From positions 401,266 through 465,265 of the forward strand of contig NZ_JAFKCW010000004.1 in assembly GCF_017254835.1 (NCBI RefSeq): a stretch of 64,000 bases of DNA. The letters run 5' to 3'. Each line of letters starts with the position of its first letter. The stretch's first letter is position 1. The notes under the pieces were generated by a model. That model saw nothing but the letters and a program-made list of their open reading frames with translations. It was not told where the DNA came from and searched no databases. The translations under genes were made by a program, and so were the position numbers. Source of the DNA: Algoriphagus aestuariicola. Lineage in GTDB: Bacteria > Bacteroidota > Bacteroidia > Cytophagales > Cyclobacteriaceae. Below, piece after piece: positions 37,089 through 45,317 of the stretch.

Positions 37089-39179
37089 TCAGCGAATGAG
37101 GATCTTTTTGACCAAGACCTGTTTGTTTTCAGATTCCAGTTGAAGGAAATACAATCCGGGACTCAGGATTTGAGTTTGGAGAATTACTTCTCTATTCGCC
37201 GGAATGTCGAGTTGATCCATCAGAATTTGACCCAGTGAATTGACTAACTGGCCTGTGGAACCTTGATTGGTGATTACGGTAGTCGGTCCGGAACTCGGAT
37301 TGGGGAAAAGCTTTGCCAAGAATTCGTTCTCGTTGGGGAACTCTGAAGTGGTGGCTTTTAGGTAGACTATTCCTCCTCCTCTAGTTCCTAGGATAAGATC
37401 AGGAACTTCCGAAAAATCAGGTTTGACCAGAGTAATCCAAGTGTTTCTCCCCAGTCGGAGCGGAAGATTTTGAGATCCTATTTTGACCAAGACTTCTTCC
37501 CGGACATCCGAGTTCATGAAGTCGCGAATCAGAAAGATCCGCCCGGTCTGATCTACCGAGTAGAGATTTGGGGTTTCACCCGAGGTCAAGGCGATGGCCA
37601 GGTTTCGGTTGGCGGGATTGTCTTGAAATCCGAGGAAATTGGCGGTATTGAGCGTTACGGATCCCACTTCAAAATCGACGTCGTAAAGCGTCAAGCTGCC
37701 GTTTTGCGCAGCGACGAGCAGTTGGTCTTTTCCCCTGAATGAGAAAAACTCCAGCTGATCCCCTGTCCGAAGGGTTAGACCAGGCAGTGAAAACTCCTCC
37801 CAATTTTCGCCAGCGCTTCGGTAGATTACTTGGCTTGGAATCCCGTTGGTCCTGCGGATGCCGGAGGCAAGAAAAAGCTGCGCCCCGTCAGCAGCGGAAT
37901 GTTCGATGAGCTGGATGTCAAGTAAGTTTAGGAGAGAAAGGTTTCCGAAGTTTTCGTCATCCGGAATGAAAGCTCCGTCGGAATATCTAAAATGGGTCGC
38001 TCGACCGGTGGTGGGAGCTCCCGAAGAGAAAATCTGATTGGAAGTGATCCAGAGCTCGCCAAAGGATTCATTTCCACGGAAGAGCGGCCGGGTGTTTTCT
38101 CCCAGGTCGTAGAGTTGATTTTGCAGGATAGGTTTTGCGAATGTTCCCGCGGGGTTTCCCCAAAACACGGACTGTGCAAAGTCTATATTGTAGCTGGCAG
38201 AGGCCTCGTTGGTATTGAGGCTGATCACCAGTTCCCCGTTGATCCACTGGCCGACATGGAAGCGGGGAAAATGGGGTAGCCCGCCATAGGGTGGCACCTC
38301 GTTGGAAAACTCGGTGAAAAGCGGTTGATCGGAGGTGCCAGAATTGGGAAGAAAGTAGAGCGTGTTGCATTCGTCCCGACCCAAAAGCAAATCCGGAATA
38401 TCGTCTCCATCAAAGTCTTGGTACAAAATGCTATGTCCACCGGCGTGGAGGATTCGGTCATTTTCATTCGGATCGATTCGGAAATCGATTGGCCGACCGT
38501 CGCAGCGCTGGCCAAAGGCAAATTCCCCGCAGGCGCAGAACACAAAATTCCCCCAATAGTCTACTGGAAAAGCAAATCCGTCGATGTCTGCCGAACCCTT
38601 GCGCTCTACCGAGGTATTGCGGAAAAATTCCAGAAAGTCCCCTTGGGCAAAGTTGAACAGCACCAAATCCAGATCCCCATCTCCGTCCAAATCTTGTAGT
38701 AGCGGGGTATCTAGGTTGTTTGCCGGGATGTTATTGGCGCCGTCGAGGCGAAGGTAGTTTTGGGCTACAGTCCAGGAGATTTGTCCGCCCTGGGAGGTAT
38801 TTCGGTAGGCTTTGATCCCGAGTGGCGTGGAGGTGAACAGGTCTTTTTTGCCATCTCCATCGAAGTCGGCCAAGACCAGAAATCCGCTGATGTCGGCCGG
38901 AAAGTAGTAAGACAGCTCCGGCAAGTGGGTGAATTTTTCGCCGTCTTTGGCAAAGACCTGCAGCTGCCCGGAATTGATGTCCCAAGTGACCCACTCCTCT
39001 ACTCCGTCTCCCGTCAGGTCGATGGTCTGGATCTGCGCGGAGTTGATTCCTTGAGAAAATGGATTTCTGATAGGTGCGCCACCGAATAGGATGGTTTTGC
39101 TCTGATCCAGCTCGAAAACGGTCTGGGGAAAAGCCTGCGAGAAGATCAGGATAAAAAGTAAGGTAAGGGTTTTGGACAT
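37089..39179 (-). CDS. FG-GAP/VCBS-repeat protein with type IX secretion C-terminal domain
   Basis: 696 aa. Signal peptide (first 18 residues, MSKTLTLLFILIFSQAFP); FG-GAP repeats with Ca-binding-type loops DFDGDGKKD, DLDGDGDLD and DFDGDDIPD (about 100-260); middle beta-propeller; C-terminal T9SS sorting domain from KLFPNPSSGPTTV to VKKILIR. Probably exported to the cell surface through the Bacteroidota type IX system. Cargo role unknown. Confidence 0.87.
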   Translation of the reverse strand: MSKTLTLLFILIFSQAFPQTVFELDQSKTILFGGAPIRNPFSQGINSAQIQTIDLTGDGVEEWVTWDINSGQLQVFAKDGEKFTHLPELSYYFPADISGFLVLADFDGDGKKDLFTSTPLGIKAYRNTSQGGQISWTVAQNYLRLDGANNIPANNLDTPLLQDLDGDGDLDLVLFNFAQGDFLEFFRNTSVERKGSADIDGFAFPVDYWGNFVFCACGEFAFGQRCDGRPIDFRIDPNENDRILHAGGHSILYQDFDGDDIPDLLLGRDECNTLYFLPNSGTSDQPLFTEFSNEVPPYGGLPHFPRFHVGQWINGELVISLNTNEASASYNIDFAQSVFWGNPAGTFAKPILQNQLYDLGENTRPLFRGNESFGELWITSNQIFSSGAPTTGRATHFRYSDGAFIPDDENFGNLSLLNLLDIQLIEHSAADGAQLFLASGIRRTNGIPSQVIYRSAGENWEEFSLPGLTLRTGDQLEFFSFRGKDQLLVAAQNGSLTLYDVDFEVGSVTLNTANFLGFQDNPANRNLAIALTSGETPNLYSVDQTGRIFLIRDFMNSDVREEVLVKIGSQNLPLRLGRNTWITLVKPDFSEVPDLILGTRGGGIVYLKATTSEFPNENEFLAKLFPNPSSGPTTVITNQGSTGQLVNSLGQILMDQLDIPANREVILQTQILSPGLYFLQLESENKQVLVKKILIR

Positions 39180-39271
39180 GGAAGGGTGGTATCAAACACC
39201 AAAATAAAACGAAACAAGCGTCCCAAAGATGTAGATCATTGCGTTATTTTGGGTACAAATTTTCGCCAAAA

Positions 39272-40567
39272 ATGAATTTGGATATTCTTTACCAACTCTT
39301 TCTCAACAGCACCGGAGTCAGTACCGACACACGCAAAATCAATCCCGGAAACCTCTTTTTTGCGCTGAAAGGCCCAAATTTCAATGCCAACGACTTTGCT
39401 GCCAAAGCTTTGGAAGCTGGTGCTTCCGCTGTGGTGATCGATGAGGCAAAGTATTTTGTGGAGGACGACGAGCGCTATTTTATCTGTGAGGATGCGCTTA
39501 CTGCTTTGCAAAAATTGGCGAATCACCATCGCCGAAAACTGGATATCCCTGTGATAGGTTTGACTGGTTCGAATGGAAAGACCACTTCCAAAGAGCTACT
39601 CAACGCAGTGTTGAAACAGAAATTCAAAACCGTCGCCACTGTCGGAAACCTGAACAACCACATCGGCGTGCCTCTTACTTTGCTTTCGATAGGAAAAGAT
39701 GCCGAAATCGCCATCGTCGAAATGGGTGCCAACAAACCGGGAGACATTAAGGAACTTTGTGATATCGCAGAGCCGACACATGGTTTTATCACCAATATAG
39801 GCAGGGCGCATCTGGAAGGAATGGGCGGCCCAGAAGGAGTGTTGAGGACAAAAACCGAATTGTTCCAATTCCTGCGCGAAACCGCTGGAACTGTCTTTAT
39901 CAATTCCCAAGATCCGATTTTGGCCAATTTGGCGAAGCGCTTCGAAAAGCCGATTCTCTATCCTGCCAAAGGCGATTTTTGCGAGGTGACATTTATTGAG
40001 GCTAATCCTTTCGTCAAATTCTCGACGGAAGGCGTGGAGGGCGAGCAACTCACGTCGCTGATCGGGGCCTACAATTTTGGAAACATTGCGAATGCGTTGA
40101 CGATTGGCAAGTTTTTCGGAGTGCCGATGCAGGCGGCTGTGCATGCGGTGACGGAATACAAACCTGCCAACATGCGCTCCCAGCTAATGGAGAGGCGCAG
40201 TAACCTCATCATCCTCGACGCCTACAACGCGAATCCATCCAGCATGGAGGTGGCGATTCGCACTTTTGGGCAAATGACTGGAAGGAAGCATAAGATGATC
40301 ATCCTGGGCGACATGTTTGAGCTGGGCGATCATGCCGAGGCCGAGCATCGCCGACTGGGCGAGATCGTCAGTGAGTATGGGATCGACAAAGTTTGTTTTA
40401 CGGGAAAGCTGATTGTGTCCGCCTTGGAGAAAGCCCCAAAAGCCTTGTATTTCCCGGATCCATTTTCTCTTAGAAACTGGCTGGAAGACAGCAAGCTTGA
40501 GGACTATCTCATTCTGATCAAAGGCAGCCGCGGCATGAAGCTGGAGACTTTGGTGGATTTCGTGTAA
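39272..40567 (+). CDS. murF: UDP-N-acetylmuramoyl-tripeptide--D-alanyl-D-alanine ligase
   Basis: 431 aa from ATG 39272 (a TTG upstream at 39239 adds an unsupported extension). ATP loop GLTGSNGKTTSKE, the Mur-ligase VATVGNLNNHIGVP and VEMGANKPGDI blocks and C-terminal DAYNANPSSMEVAI and ILGDMFELG are canonical. Adds D-Ala-D-Ala to UDP-MurNAc-tripeptide in the cytoplasm. It is isolated from other cell-wall genes and divergent from the T9SS gene. Confidence 0.95.
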   Translation: MNLDILYQLFLNSTGVSTDTRKINPGNLFFALKGPNFNANDFAAKALEAGASAVVIDEAKYFVEDDERYFICEDALTALQKLANHHRRKLDIPVIGLTGSNGKTTSKELLNAVLKQKFKTVATVGNLNNHIGVPLTLLSIGKDAEIAIVEMGANKPGDIKELCDIAEPTHGFITNIGRAHLEGMGGPEGVLRTKTELFQFLRETAGTVFINSQDPILANLAKRFEKPILYPAKGDFCEVTFIEANPFVKFSTEGVEGEQLTSLIGAYNFGNIANALTIGKFFGVPMQAAVHAVTEYKPANMRSQLMERRSNLIILDAYNANPSSMEVAIRTFGQMTGRKHKMIILGDMFELGDHAEAEHRRLGEIVSEYGIDKVCFTGKLIVSALEKAPKALYFPDPFSLRNWLEDSKLEDYLILIKGSRGMKLETLVDFV

Positions 40568-40582
40568 TCTTTCGAGCTTAGA

Positions 40583-41581
40583 CTAGTCCAAGTTGCTCGC
40601 ATTCTGCACATACTCGGTAAAGTTGCTCACCGTAAAGACTCTTGAAGCTTCGCCGTCCTTCAGCTTGTATTCCACTTGCCGAATCCTTCCCGTTTCTTTT
40701 CCATCCAAGAAAATCGGAAATCTTCTTGCAAGGGTGGTTTCAACAATTGAAAATTCATCTTTTCCTTGGTATCCGGAGCTTATTTCGGGGTTATGACTGA
40801 TTTCTGGAAAGGAAATCTGACTCATGGATTTGCCATTGTTTACCGAATACCCGATGACATCGCCCTTGCCATCCGGAGCTTGAGTGTAGATGAGGACTTC
40901 GGGGAATCCGTCAGAATTTAGATCCTCCACTTCTGCATTCACAACTGTTCCTTGGATCTGGTGAGTTACGGCCCTGTCGTCCACCGTCAAGCCAAAAGGC
41001 AATATGGTGAGCTTTTCGCCAGTGGCTTCTTGCAGACTTGAGATGTTGAATCCGATATTTTGGAGCATCAGCACGCTGGTGAAAAGTGTTTTGTCGAGTT
41101 GTGAGTTGTCAAATGAGTCGGTGACTTTCTTGTATTCGCCGGCAATGGAAGCCCCTCCCGAGCAGTAGAAATTTAGAATCCCGCTGTCCTCGTCTTTTTC
41201 CGTTTGGATCGACACAGAGCTTTCAGAGAAGATGAATAAAACGGGTTTTCCGTTTACGAAAGCCTTATATGAATTCGGCCCGTTTTCATCGGCCAACGTG
41301 TTAAATGTGCAGGTGGGGGATTTCTTGTCCGCTCGGGAGCGCACCGCAATGGCAAGTTTTCCGTTTTCCCGTGCCGTCACCAAGACTGCTACCCAATCAT
41401 CGCCATCTATCCGGCGCTCATATCCGTCTGTAACATAGCTTCCTAAGACTACCGGTACTACTGTGTCATTTACTGTGGCTGCAAGAGGTTCGACTTGCTC
41501 TGATGCTTGCTCTGGTTTGCATCCCAGCATAAAAAAGTTTAGCGTGCAGGCAAAAAGGAATAGGCGTGGCTTAGAAGACAT
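40583..41581 (-). CDS. Lipoprotein of unknown function, possibly a lysozyme-inhibitor-like C-terminus
   Basis: 332 aa. Lipobox MLGC gives lipidated Cys21. The N-terminal half contains TCTFNTLADENGPNSYKAF. The second half has an FG-GAP-like loop (EVEDLNSDGFPEVLIYTQ) followed by GYQGKDEFSIVETTLARRFP and a final strand IRQVEYKL; this C-terminal pattern recalls the PliI-type lysozyme-inhibitor domain, but I am not certain. The gene converges on murF with 15 bp between. Confidence 0.55.
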   Translation of the reverse strand: MSSKPRLFLFACTLNFFMLGCKPEQASEQVEPLAATVNDTVVPVVLGSYVTDGYERRIDGDDWVAVLVTARENGKLAIAVRSRADKKSPTCTFNTLADENGPNSYKAFVNGKPVLFIFSESSVSIQTEKDEDSGILNFYCSGGASIAGEYKKVTDSFDNSQLDKTLFTSVLMLQNIGFNISSLQEATGEKLTILPFGLTVDDRAVTHQIQGTVVNAEVEDLNSDGFPEVLIYTQAPDGKGDVIGYSVNNGKSMSQISFPEISHNPEISSGYQGKDEFSIVETTLARRFPIFLDGKETGRIRQVEYKLKDGEASRVFTVSNFTEYVQNASNLD

Positions 41582-41607
41582 GTCAGGGAGACTTTTATGC
41601 TAAAAAA

Positions 41608-41646
41608 GAGAAGGTTTCGTTGGTTAACTGGAATGCCAACTTTCTC
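41608..41646. promoter_or_regulatory. Imperfect hairpin in divergent promoter region
   Basis: Two nested stems, GAGAA/TTCTC (outer) and GTTGG/CCAAC (inner), lie between the divergent genes at 41581 and 41757. It could be an operator or an RNA structure; evidence is only the inverted repeat. Confidence 0.25.
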
Positions 41647-41756
41647 ATTAAGTTAATAACAAATGGCTTCATCGAGCAAAAAAATGGTGTAAAAGCCTCT
41701 GATCCCTTGGTAAATCAGGTTAATTTTCACACCCTGAACTTCATTTTTATAAAGCG

Positions 41757-42434
41757 ATGCGACCCTATCTGGAATTTCTTTCTGCCCTAGCCGAAAACAA
41801 CCACAAAGATTGGATGGATGCCAACAAGAAATGGTATCTCGAGACGAGAGAGACTTTGTTGGAAGATGTGGCCTTGATGCTGAAACAAATCACCGAACTT
41901 GAGCCAGCTCTTGCCGCTTTCAAACCAAAGGACTGTATCTTTCGCCAAAACCGGGACATCCGATTTTCCGCGAACAAAGATCCCTACAAGACCAATTTTG
42001 GGATATATTTTGCTCCGGGAGGAAAAAAATCCCCTGGCCCCGGATACTACGTACAGATTCAGCCGGGCAACTCTTTTATTGCTGGCGGAATATGGATGCC
42101 TGAAGCCGATACGCTCAAAAAGATCCGTAAGGAAATCGACTACAGCGGTGCTGAGCTTGTACAAATCGAAAACGAACCTCAGTTCAAACAGCTTTTTGCC
42201 AAGATCGATGGGGAAAAACTGAAAACCAGTCCCCGGGATTACGACTCGGATCATCCTTATATAGAATACCTCAAGCTCAAAAGCATCACCGTATCGCATC
42301 CTATTTCGGACAAAGCGGTTGATTCGGGGGTCTTTATCCAGTTTGCCTTGGATGGGTTCCGCAGGATGAAGCCGTTCAACGACTTTTTGGCTAGGGCTAT
42401 CGAAGAAGTCGAGGACGGATCGGGGATTTTGTAG
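41757..42434 (+). CDS. DUF2461 domain-containing protein
   Basis: 225 aa, a complete DUF2461/TIGR02453 domain: FLSALAENNHKDWMDANKKW at the start, IFRQNRDIRFSANKDPYKTNF in the centre and a conserved RMKPFNDFL near the end. Cytoplasmic, function unknown. Converges on the HAD phosphatase gene. Confidence 0.87.
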   Translation: MRPYLEFLSALAENNHKDWMDANKKWYLETRETLLEDVALMLKQITELEPALAAFKPKDCIFRQNRDIRFSANKDPYKTNFGIYFAPGGKKSPGPGYYVQIQPGNSFIAGGIWMPEADTLKKIRKEIDYSGAELVQIENEPQFKQLFAKIDGEKLKTSPRDYDSDHPYIEYLKLKSITVSHPISDKAVDSGVFIQFALDGFRRMKPFNDFLARAIEEVEDGSGIL

Positions 42435-42459
42435 AATCCAAAGATCCTATCTCCAAGAA

Positions 42460-43284
42460 TCAAACGCTCAGTGATAGGCTCGCCAGTCGCTCAAGGGTAG
42501 CTGCCACACCGTCTTCCTTATGGTGCAGGGTCACTTCTTTGGCGACAGCTTTTACTTCGGGTCGGGCATTGCTCACAGCGACTCCCCAGCCTACGCTCTG
42601 GAGGAGGTCTATGTCGTTATAGTTGTCTCCAAAGGCTACCACTGAGTCAATCCCAAAGTCAAATTCATGGGCTAGAATTTTTTTCAATCCCGTAGCCTTA
42701 GAGATCGAACGAGGCGCAATTTCCAGATAGGTGTCGCTGGATCGATAGAGGTGCAGGTCTTTGGCGTGTTCCCAATGCAACTCTCCAAAAAGCCAGGAAA
42801 TATCTTGGGAGCTCCCCATGCACATGACTTTGTGTGCGCCGGAATTTCCCTTGGTCCAGAGTTCCACCACATCCATTCCCCTCATCCAAGTGCATTGGAC
42901 TTTGGTATTTTTGACTTCACGCTGGGACCAGTAGTCGTCTTTCTCTTCGTACCAATTCTCGCCCTGATAAAGACTGACATGGATTTCGGTTTTTTCGGTA
43001 AGGCGAAGGATTTTCTCCACCAGACAAACCGGAATCGAAACGTCCTCAAGGACTTCACCTTCCGAACTCAACACATAGCCCCCGTTGTATGCTATCAGCG
43101 ATTGCGGATGCTTGCCAAGATCCAATATCAAATGCCGCATGGCATCCGGCATACGCGAGCTGGCGAGTATAAGCGGAAACTCTGGCGGTAGCTTTTTGAT
43201 GACTGACTTGAGGCGGGGGGAAAGATCCCGCTCGGAATTAAGAAGGGTTCCGTCGATATCGGAACAGATGGCTTTGTAGTTCAT
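42460..43284 (-). CDS. Cof-type HAD family hydrolase
   Basis: 274 aa. Motif I DIDGTLL, motif II IASSR (here LASSRMPD), Lys in the SKATGLKKIL block and motif IV VAFGDNYNDIDLL are all present, with a C2-type cap between about 80 and 190. Phosphatase acting on sugar phosphates, flavin mononucleotide or pyridoxal phosphate in relatives. Its ATG overlaps the stop of the upstream small membrane protein (TAATG). Confidence 0.87.
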   Translation of the reverse strand: MNYKAICSDIDGTLLNSERDLSPRLKSVIKKLPPEFPLILASSRMPDAMRHLILDLGKHPQSLIAYNGGYVLSSEGEVLEDVSIPVCLVEKILRLTEKTEIHVSLYQGENWYEEKDDYWSQREVKNTKVQCTWMRGMDVVELWTKGNSGAHKVMCMGSSQDISWLFGELHWEHAKDLHLYRSSDTYLEIAPRSISKATGLKKILAHEFDFGIDSVVAFGDNYNDIDLLQSVGWGVAVSNARPEVKAVAKEVTLHHKEDGVAATLERLASLSLSV

Positions 43285-43556
43285 TAGTCTATGGAATCCC
43301 AGTCAACCTGGTCGGCGAAGTTCATGAAAAATCCGAAGCCCAGCAATCCAACAATCAAAAGAGCAATTACGATTGCGATCAGTTTGACAATCAGTTCTGC
43401 CTTCGCCCAGTTGGCTTTTTCCGGTTGAGTATTCTTGTCAACGGCCCAAACGATCAACATGATAAGTCCGATCAACGGGATTTTGGAAACCAGGACATTG
43501 ATGATCCAATCACCGAGGGATTGGGGAGCTTTTTGGAATTCGGGAGGAAAGTTCAT
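43284..43556 (-). CDS. Small membrane protein
   Basis: 90 aa from ATG 43556, chosen over a longer frame (to 43712) whose extra 52 residues overlap the next gene and show no family pattern. Two hydrophobic segments: SKIPLIGLIMLIVWAVD and LIVKLIAIVIALLIVGLLGF. No recognised family. Translationally coupled to the HAD hydrolase gene (TAATG overlap) and 17 bp downstream of a lipoprotein gene. Confidence 0.6.
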   Translation of the reverse strand: MNFPPEFQKAPQSLGDWIINVLVSKIPLIGLIMLIVWAVDKNTQPEKANWAKAELIVKLIAIVIALLIVGLLGFGFFMNFADQVDWDSID

Positions 43557-43573
43557 GGCGAGGTGGGTTCGGG

Positions 43574-43993
43574 TTAGAAATCTTTTACATCGAAAGTATA
43601 GTCCTGCATTGCAATATTTTGAGGATTGGAAGGGTCTGATTGCAGAAACTGGACAGTGATTTTTTGATAGTCTATCGATCTTTCGAAATCCCTGAGGTAA
43701 ATCTCCGCACATTTTCTGGCCAATACTTCAGGTTGGCCACCTAGGGCCAGAGGATCGCCGTTTTCCAATTTGAGGAAGATCGTGGATTCCGTCTCTCCGT
43801 CCGTGGTGGATTGGCTCATACTGACGCTCATACCCTGAAATTTTCCCAATGCTCGAATTTCTTCAGAAGGCATGAATCCTTCTCCCATCATCGCTTCCAT
43901 TCCGGAAAAAGCGAATCGTGCGATGGTTTCTGGTTCGCAGGAGCAGGAAAACAAGGAAAATGTAAGGAGGAATAGGCAAAGACGGCTACGCAT
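43574..43993 (-). CDS. Small lipoprotein, family not recognised
   Basis: 139 aa; lipobox LFSC at the end of a hydrophobic signal (RSRLCLFLLTFSLFSC). The mature part is unremarkable: it contains MSVSMSQSTTDGETESTIFL and a C-terminus with QPEVLARKCAEIYLRDFERS. Lies 17 bp upstream of the small membrane protein and 34 bp downstream of another lipoprotein gene, so these may form one operon with the HAD hydrolase. Confidence 0.6.
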   Translation of the reverse strand: MRSRLCLFLLTFSLFSCSCEPETIARFAFSGMEAMMGEGFMPSEEIRALGKFQGMSVSMSQSTTDGETESTIFLKLENGDPLALGGQPEVLARKCAEIYLRDFERSIDYQKITVQFLQSDPSNPQNIAMQDYTFDVKDF

Positions 43994-44027
43994 GACGAAA
44001 GATAGATCATGCTAAAAATAAACATTC

Positions 44028-44447
44028 TCAGGTAGATCTTTTCGAAACGATCAAAATCACCCGCTTGTCTGCGGCTTTGCCCAAATTGCTAAAATTCGGG
44101 AATGGGATTGGATCGATGAGCTTGATGGTGTATTCAGACGTAGAAAATTCCTCCTGAAAGCCTGAGGCTTGTGGGATATTGCTGAGCTGTAGATCATAGA
44201 CAGTGCCGTCTACCCGGAGCTCTCCATCTACCATGATCATTCCCGCCCAAATGCAATTCCCATCACTGGGACAGCGGGAATCCTGAATTTCGGAAATGGT
44301 TATTGAGATGTTTTCGGGGCAGTTTTCGAGTGCTTCGTTCACAGCAATTTCAAACTCGCTGCCAATTTTAAATCCGCGGCAATCCTCATTGCAGGACGAA
44401 AGGATCGAGCAACATAGAAGGAGGAATACAATCAACAGTCGAGTCAT
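44028..44447 (-). CDS. Small cysteine-containing lipoprotein
   Basis: 139 aa; lipobox SSC after a hydrophobic signal (RLLIVFLLLCCSILSSC). The central DSRCPSDGNCIWAG motif resembles that of a group of short Bacteroidota lipoproteins with the same cysteine pair; role unknown. Confidence 0.6.
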   Translation of the reverse strand: MTRLLIVFLLLCCSILSSCNEDCRGFKIGSEFEIAVNEALENCPENISITISEIQDSRCPSDGNCIWAGMIMVDGELRVDGTVYDLQLSNIPQASGFQEEFSTSEYTIKLIDPIPFPNFSNLGKAADKRVILIVSKRST

Positions 44448-44567
44448 CGCGTTGGAAAATGAAACTGAGATATAGCTAAAAGACGTTTTTGTATCATCGC
44501 CTGCTACAAATAAGAGTGCGCTGAGACAAAATATATGGCAGGGAGTTAAAAAGTGAGTAAAAATACA

Positions 44568-44591
44568 AAAGGCAGTCCGAAAACAGCCTTT
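44568..44591 (-). terminator. Terminator hairpin of copy A (one stem mismatch)
   Basis: Stem AAAGGCAG / CAGCCTTT with an 8-nt loop TCCGAAAA; the A at 44585 breaks one pair that is intact in the equivalent hairpins at 44943-44966 and 45318-45341. Confidence 0.6.
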
Positions 44592-44596
44592 AAACG

Positions 44597-44654
44597 TGGA
44601 GGATAACGGATTCGAACCGATGACCTCCCCGCTGGCTAGCGGGACGCTCTAGCC
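44597..44654 (-). pseudogene. tRNA-Ala-like 3' half, copy A (not a functional tRNA)
   Basis: Bases 44597-44627 equal the discriminator, acceptor 3' strand, T-arm and variable loop of the tRNA-Ala at 45347-45420. Then the anticodon arm is replaced by a palindrome (CCCGCTGGCTAGCGGG on the plus strand) and the D-arm end GGCTAGAGC is restored at 44645-44653. The 5' acceptor strand and D-stem are missing. The TAG stop of the GIY-YIG ORF falls in GGCTAGAGC. Confidence 0.85.
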
Positions 44655-44909
44655 CGTCGATCCCGATGAGGCAATGAGCCACTCGATGTATCTGCGGCTT
44701 TTTTTGCGTTTGATCTCCAGTTCCCTTTTGAGGGCCAAAGAACGGTTTTCCACCGTTTCGGAGTATCTGACAGACCATTCCGGCGCACCGGATTTGGTGT
44801 AGGGAGTAAGTCCTGAATTATGGTGCCTCAGGCGTGATTCAAGGTTTTCGGCGGATCCGACATAATATTTCCGGGTCTTTGTCGAGAAAAGGATATAGAC
44901 AAAATACAT
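44649..44909 (-). CDS. GIY-YIG endonuclease family protein, copy A
   Basis: 86 aa, a single GIY-YIG domain of the UPF0213/YhbQ size class. The signature is VYILFSTKTRKYYVG; downstream RLRHHNSG carries the expected Arg and ALKRELEIK the metal-binding Glu. The C-terminus IASSGSTG is read from sequence at the boundary with the tRNA-like 3' half, and the stop codon is TAG within the D-arm remnant. Encodes exactly the same protein as copy B 375 bp away. Likely nicks or cleaves DNA; target unknown. Confidence 0.85.
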   Translation of the reverse strand: MYFVYILFSTKTRKYYVGSAENLESRLRHHNSGLTPYTKSGAPEWSVRYSETVENRSLALKRELEIKRKKSRRYIEWLIASSGSTG

Positions 44910-44942
44910 CTGCGACGGTAAAAAAAAGTGTTCAAAAAGACA

Positions 44943-44966
44943 AAAGGCAGTCCGAAAACTGCCTTT
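44943..44966 (-). terminator. Terminator hairpin of copy B
   Basis: Perfect 8-bp stem AAAGGCAG / CTGCCTTT with loop TCCGAAAA, followed on the minus strand by a T-rich run. Sits 5 bp past the tRNA-like 3' end. Confidence 0.75.
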
Positions 44967-44971
44967 AAACG

Positions 44972-45029
44972 TGGAGGATAACGGATTCGAACCGATGACC
45001 TCCCCGCTGGCTAGCGGGACGCTCTAGCC
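44972..45029 (-). pseudogene. tRNA-Ala-like 3' half, copy B (not a functional tRNA)
   Basis: Identical to 44597-44654. Retains 31 bases of the tRNA-Ala 3' side, has the palindromic replacement in the anticodon arm, and no 5' acceptor strand. Confidence 0.85.
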
Positions 45030-45284
45030 CGTCGATCCCGATGAGGCAATGAGCCACTCGATGTATCTGCGGCTTTTTTTGCGTTTGATCTCCAGTTCCC
45101 TTTTGAGGGCCAAAGAACGGTTTTCCACCGTTTCGGAGTATCTGACAGACCATTCCGGCGCACCGGATTTGGTGTAGGGAGTAAGTCCTGAATTATGGTG
45201 CCTCAGGCGTGATTCAAGGTTTTCGGCGGATCCGACATAATATTTCCGGGTCTTTGTCGAGAAAAGGATATAGACAAAATACAT
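45024..45284 (-). CDS. GIY-YIG endonuclease family protein, copy B
   Basis: 86 aa, identical in protein sequence to copy A. The ATG is 34 bp from the end of the tRNA-Ala terminator hairpin, so expression from the tRNA promoter would require readthrough. Motifs as in copy A. Confidence 0.85.
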   Translation of the reverse strand: MYFVYILFSTKTRKYYVGSAENLESRLRHHNSGLTPYTKSGAPEWSVRYSETVENRSLALKRELEIKRKKSRRYIEWLIASSGSTG

Positions 45285-45317
45285 CTGCGACGGTAAAAAA
45301 AAGTGTTCAAAAAGACA

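Larger units (their letters stand above)
44565..44939 (-). repeat. Tandem 375-bp unit, copy A
   Basis: Copy of the 375-bp unit that also occupies 44940-45314; I find one differing base (44585 A, against T at 44960 in copy B). On the minus strand the unit runs: GIY-YIG ORF, tRNA-Ala-like 3' half, hairpin terminator. The single mismatch weakens the terminator stem in this copy. Confidence 0.93.
44940..45314 (-). repeat. Tandem 375-bp unit, copy B
   Basis: Second copy, directly downstream of the intact tRNA-Ala and its terminator. Same content as copy A. Repetition of unit sequence continues at 45315-45377 (terminator plus tRNA 3' end), where the intact tRNA then diverges. Confidence 0.93.

Noticed and set aside
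44597-45029. tRNA-Ala-like copies as extra functional tRNA genes
   Set aside because: They lack the 5' acceptor strand and D-stem, and the anticodon arm is replaced.
44565-45314. CRISPR-like repeat
   Set aside because: Only two long (375 bp) coding copies without spacers.
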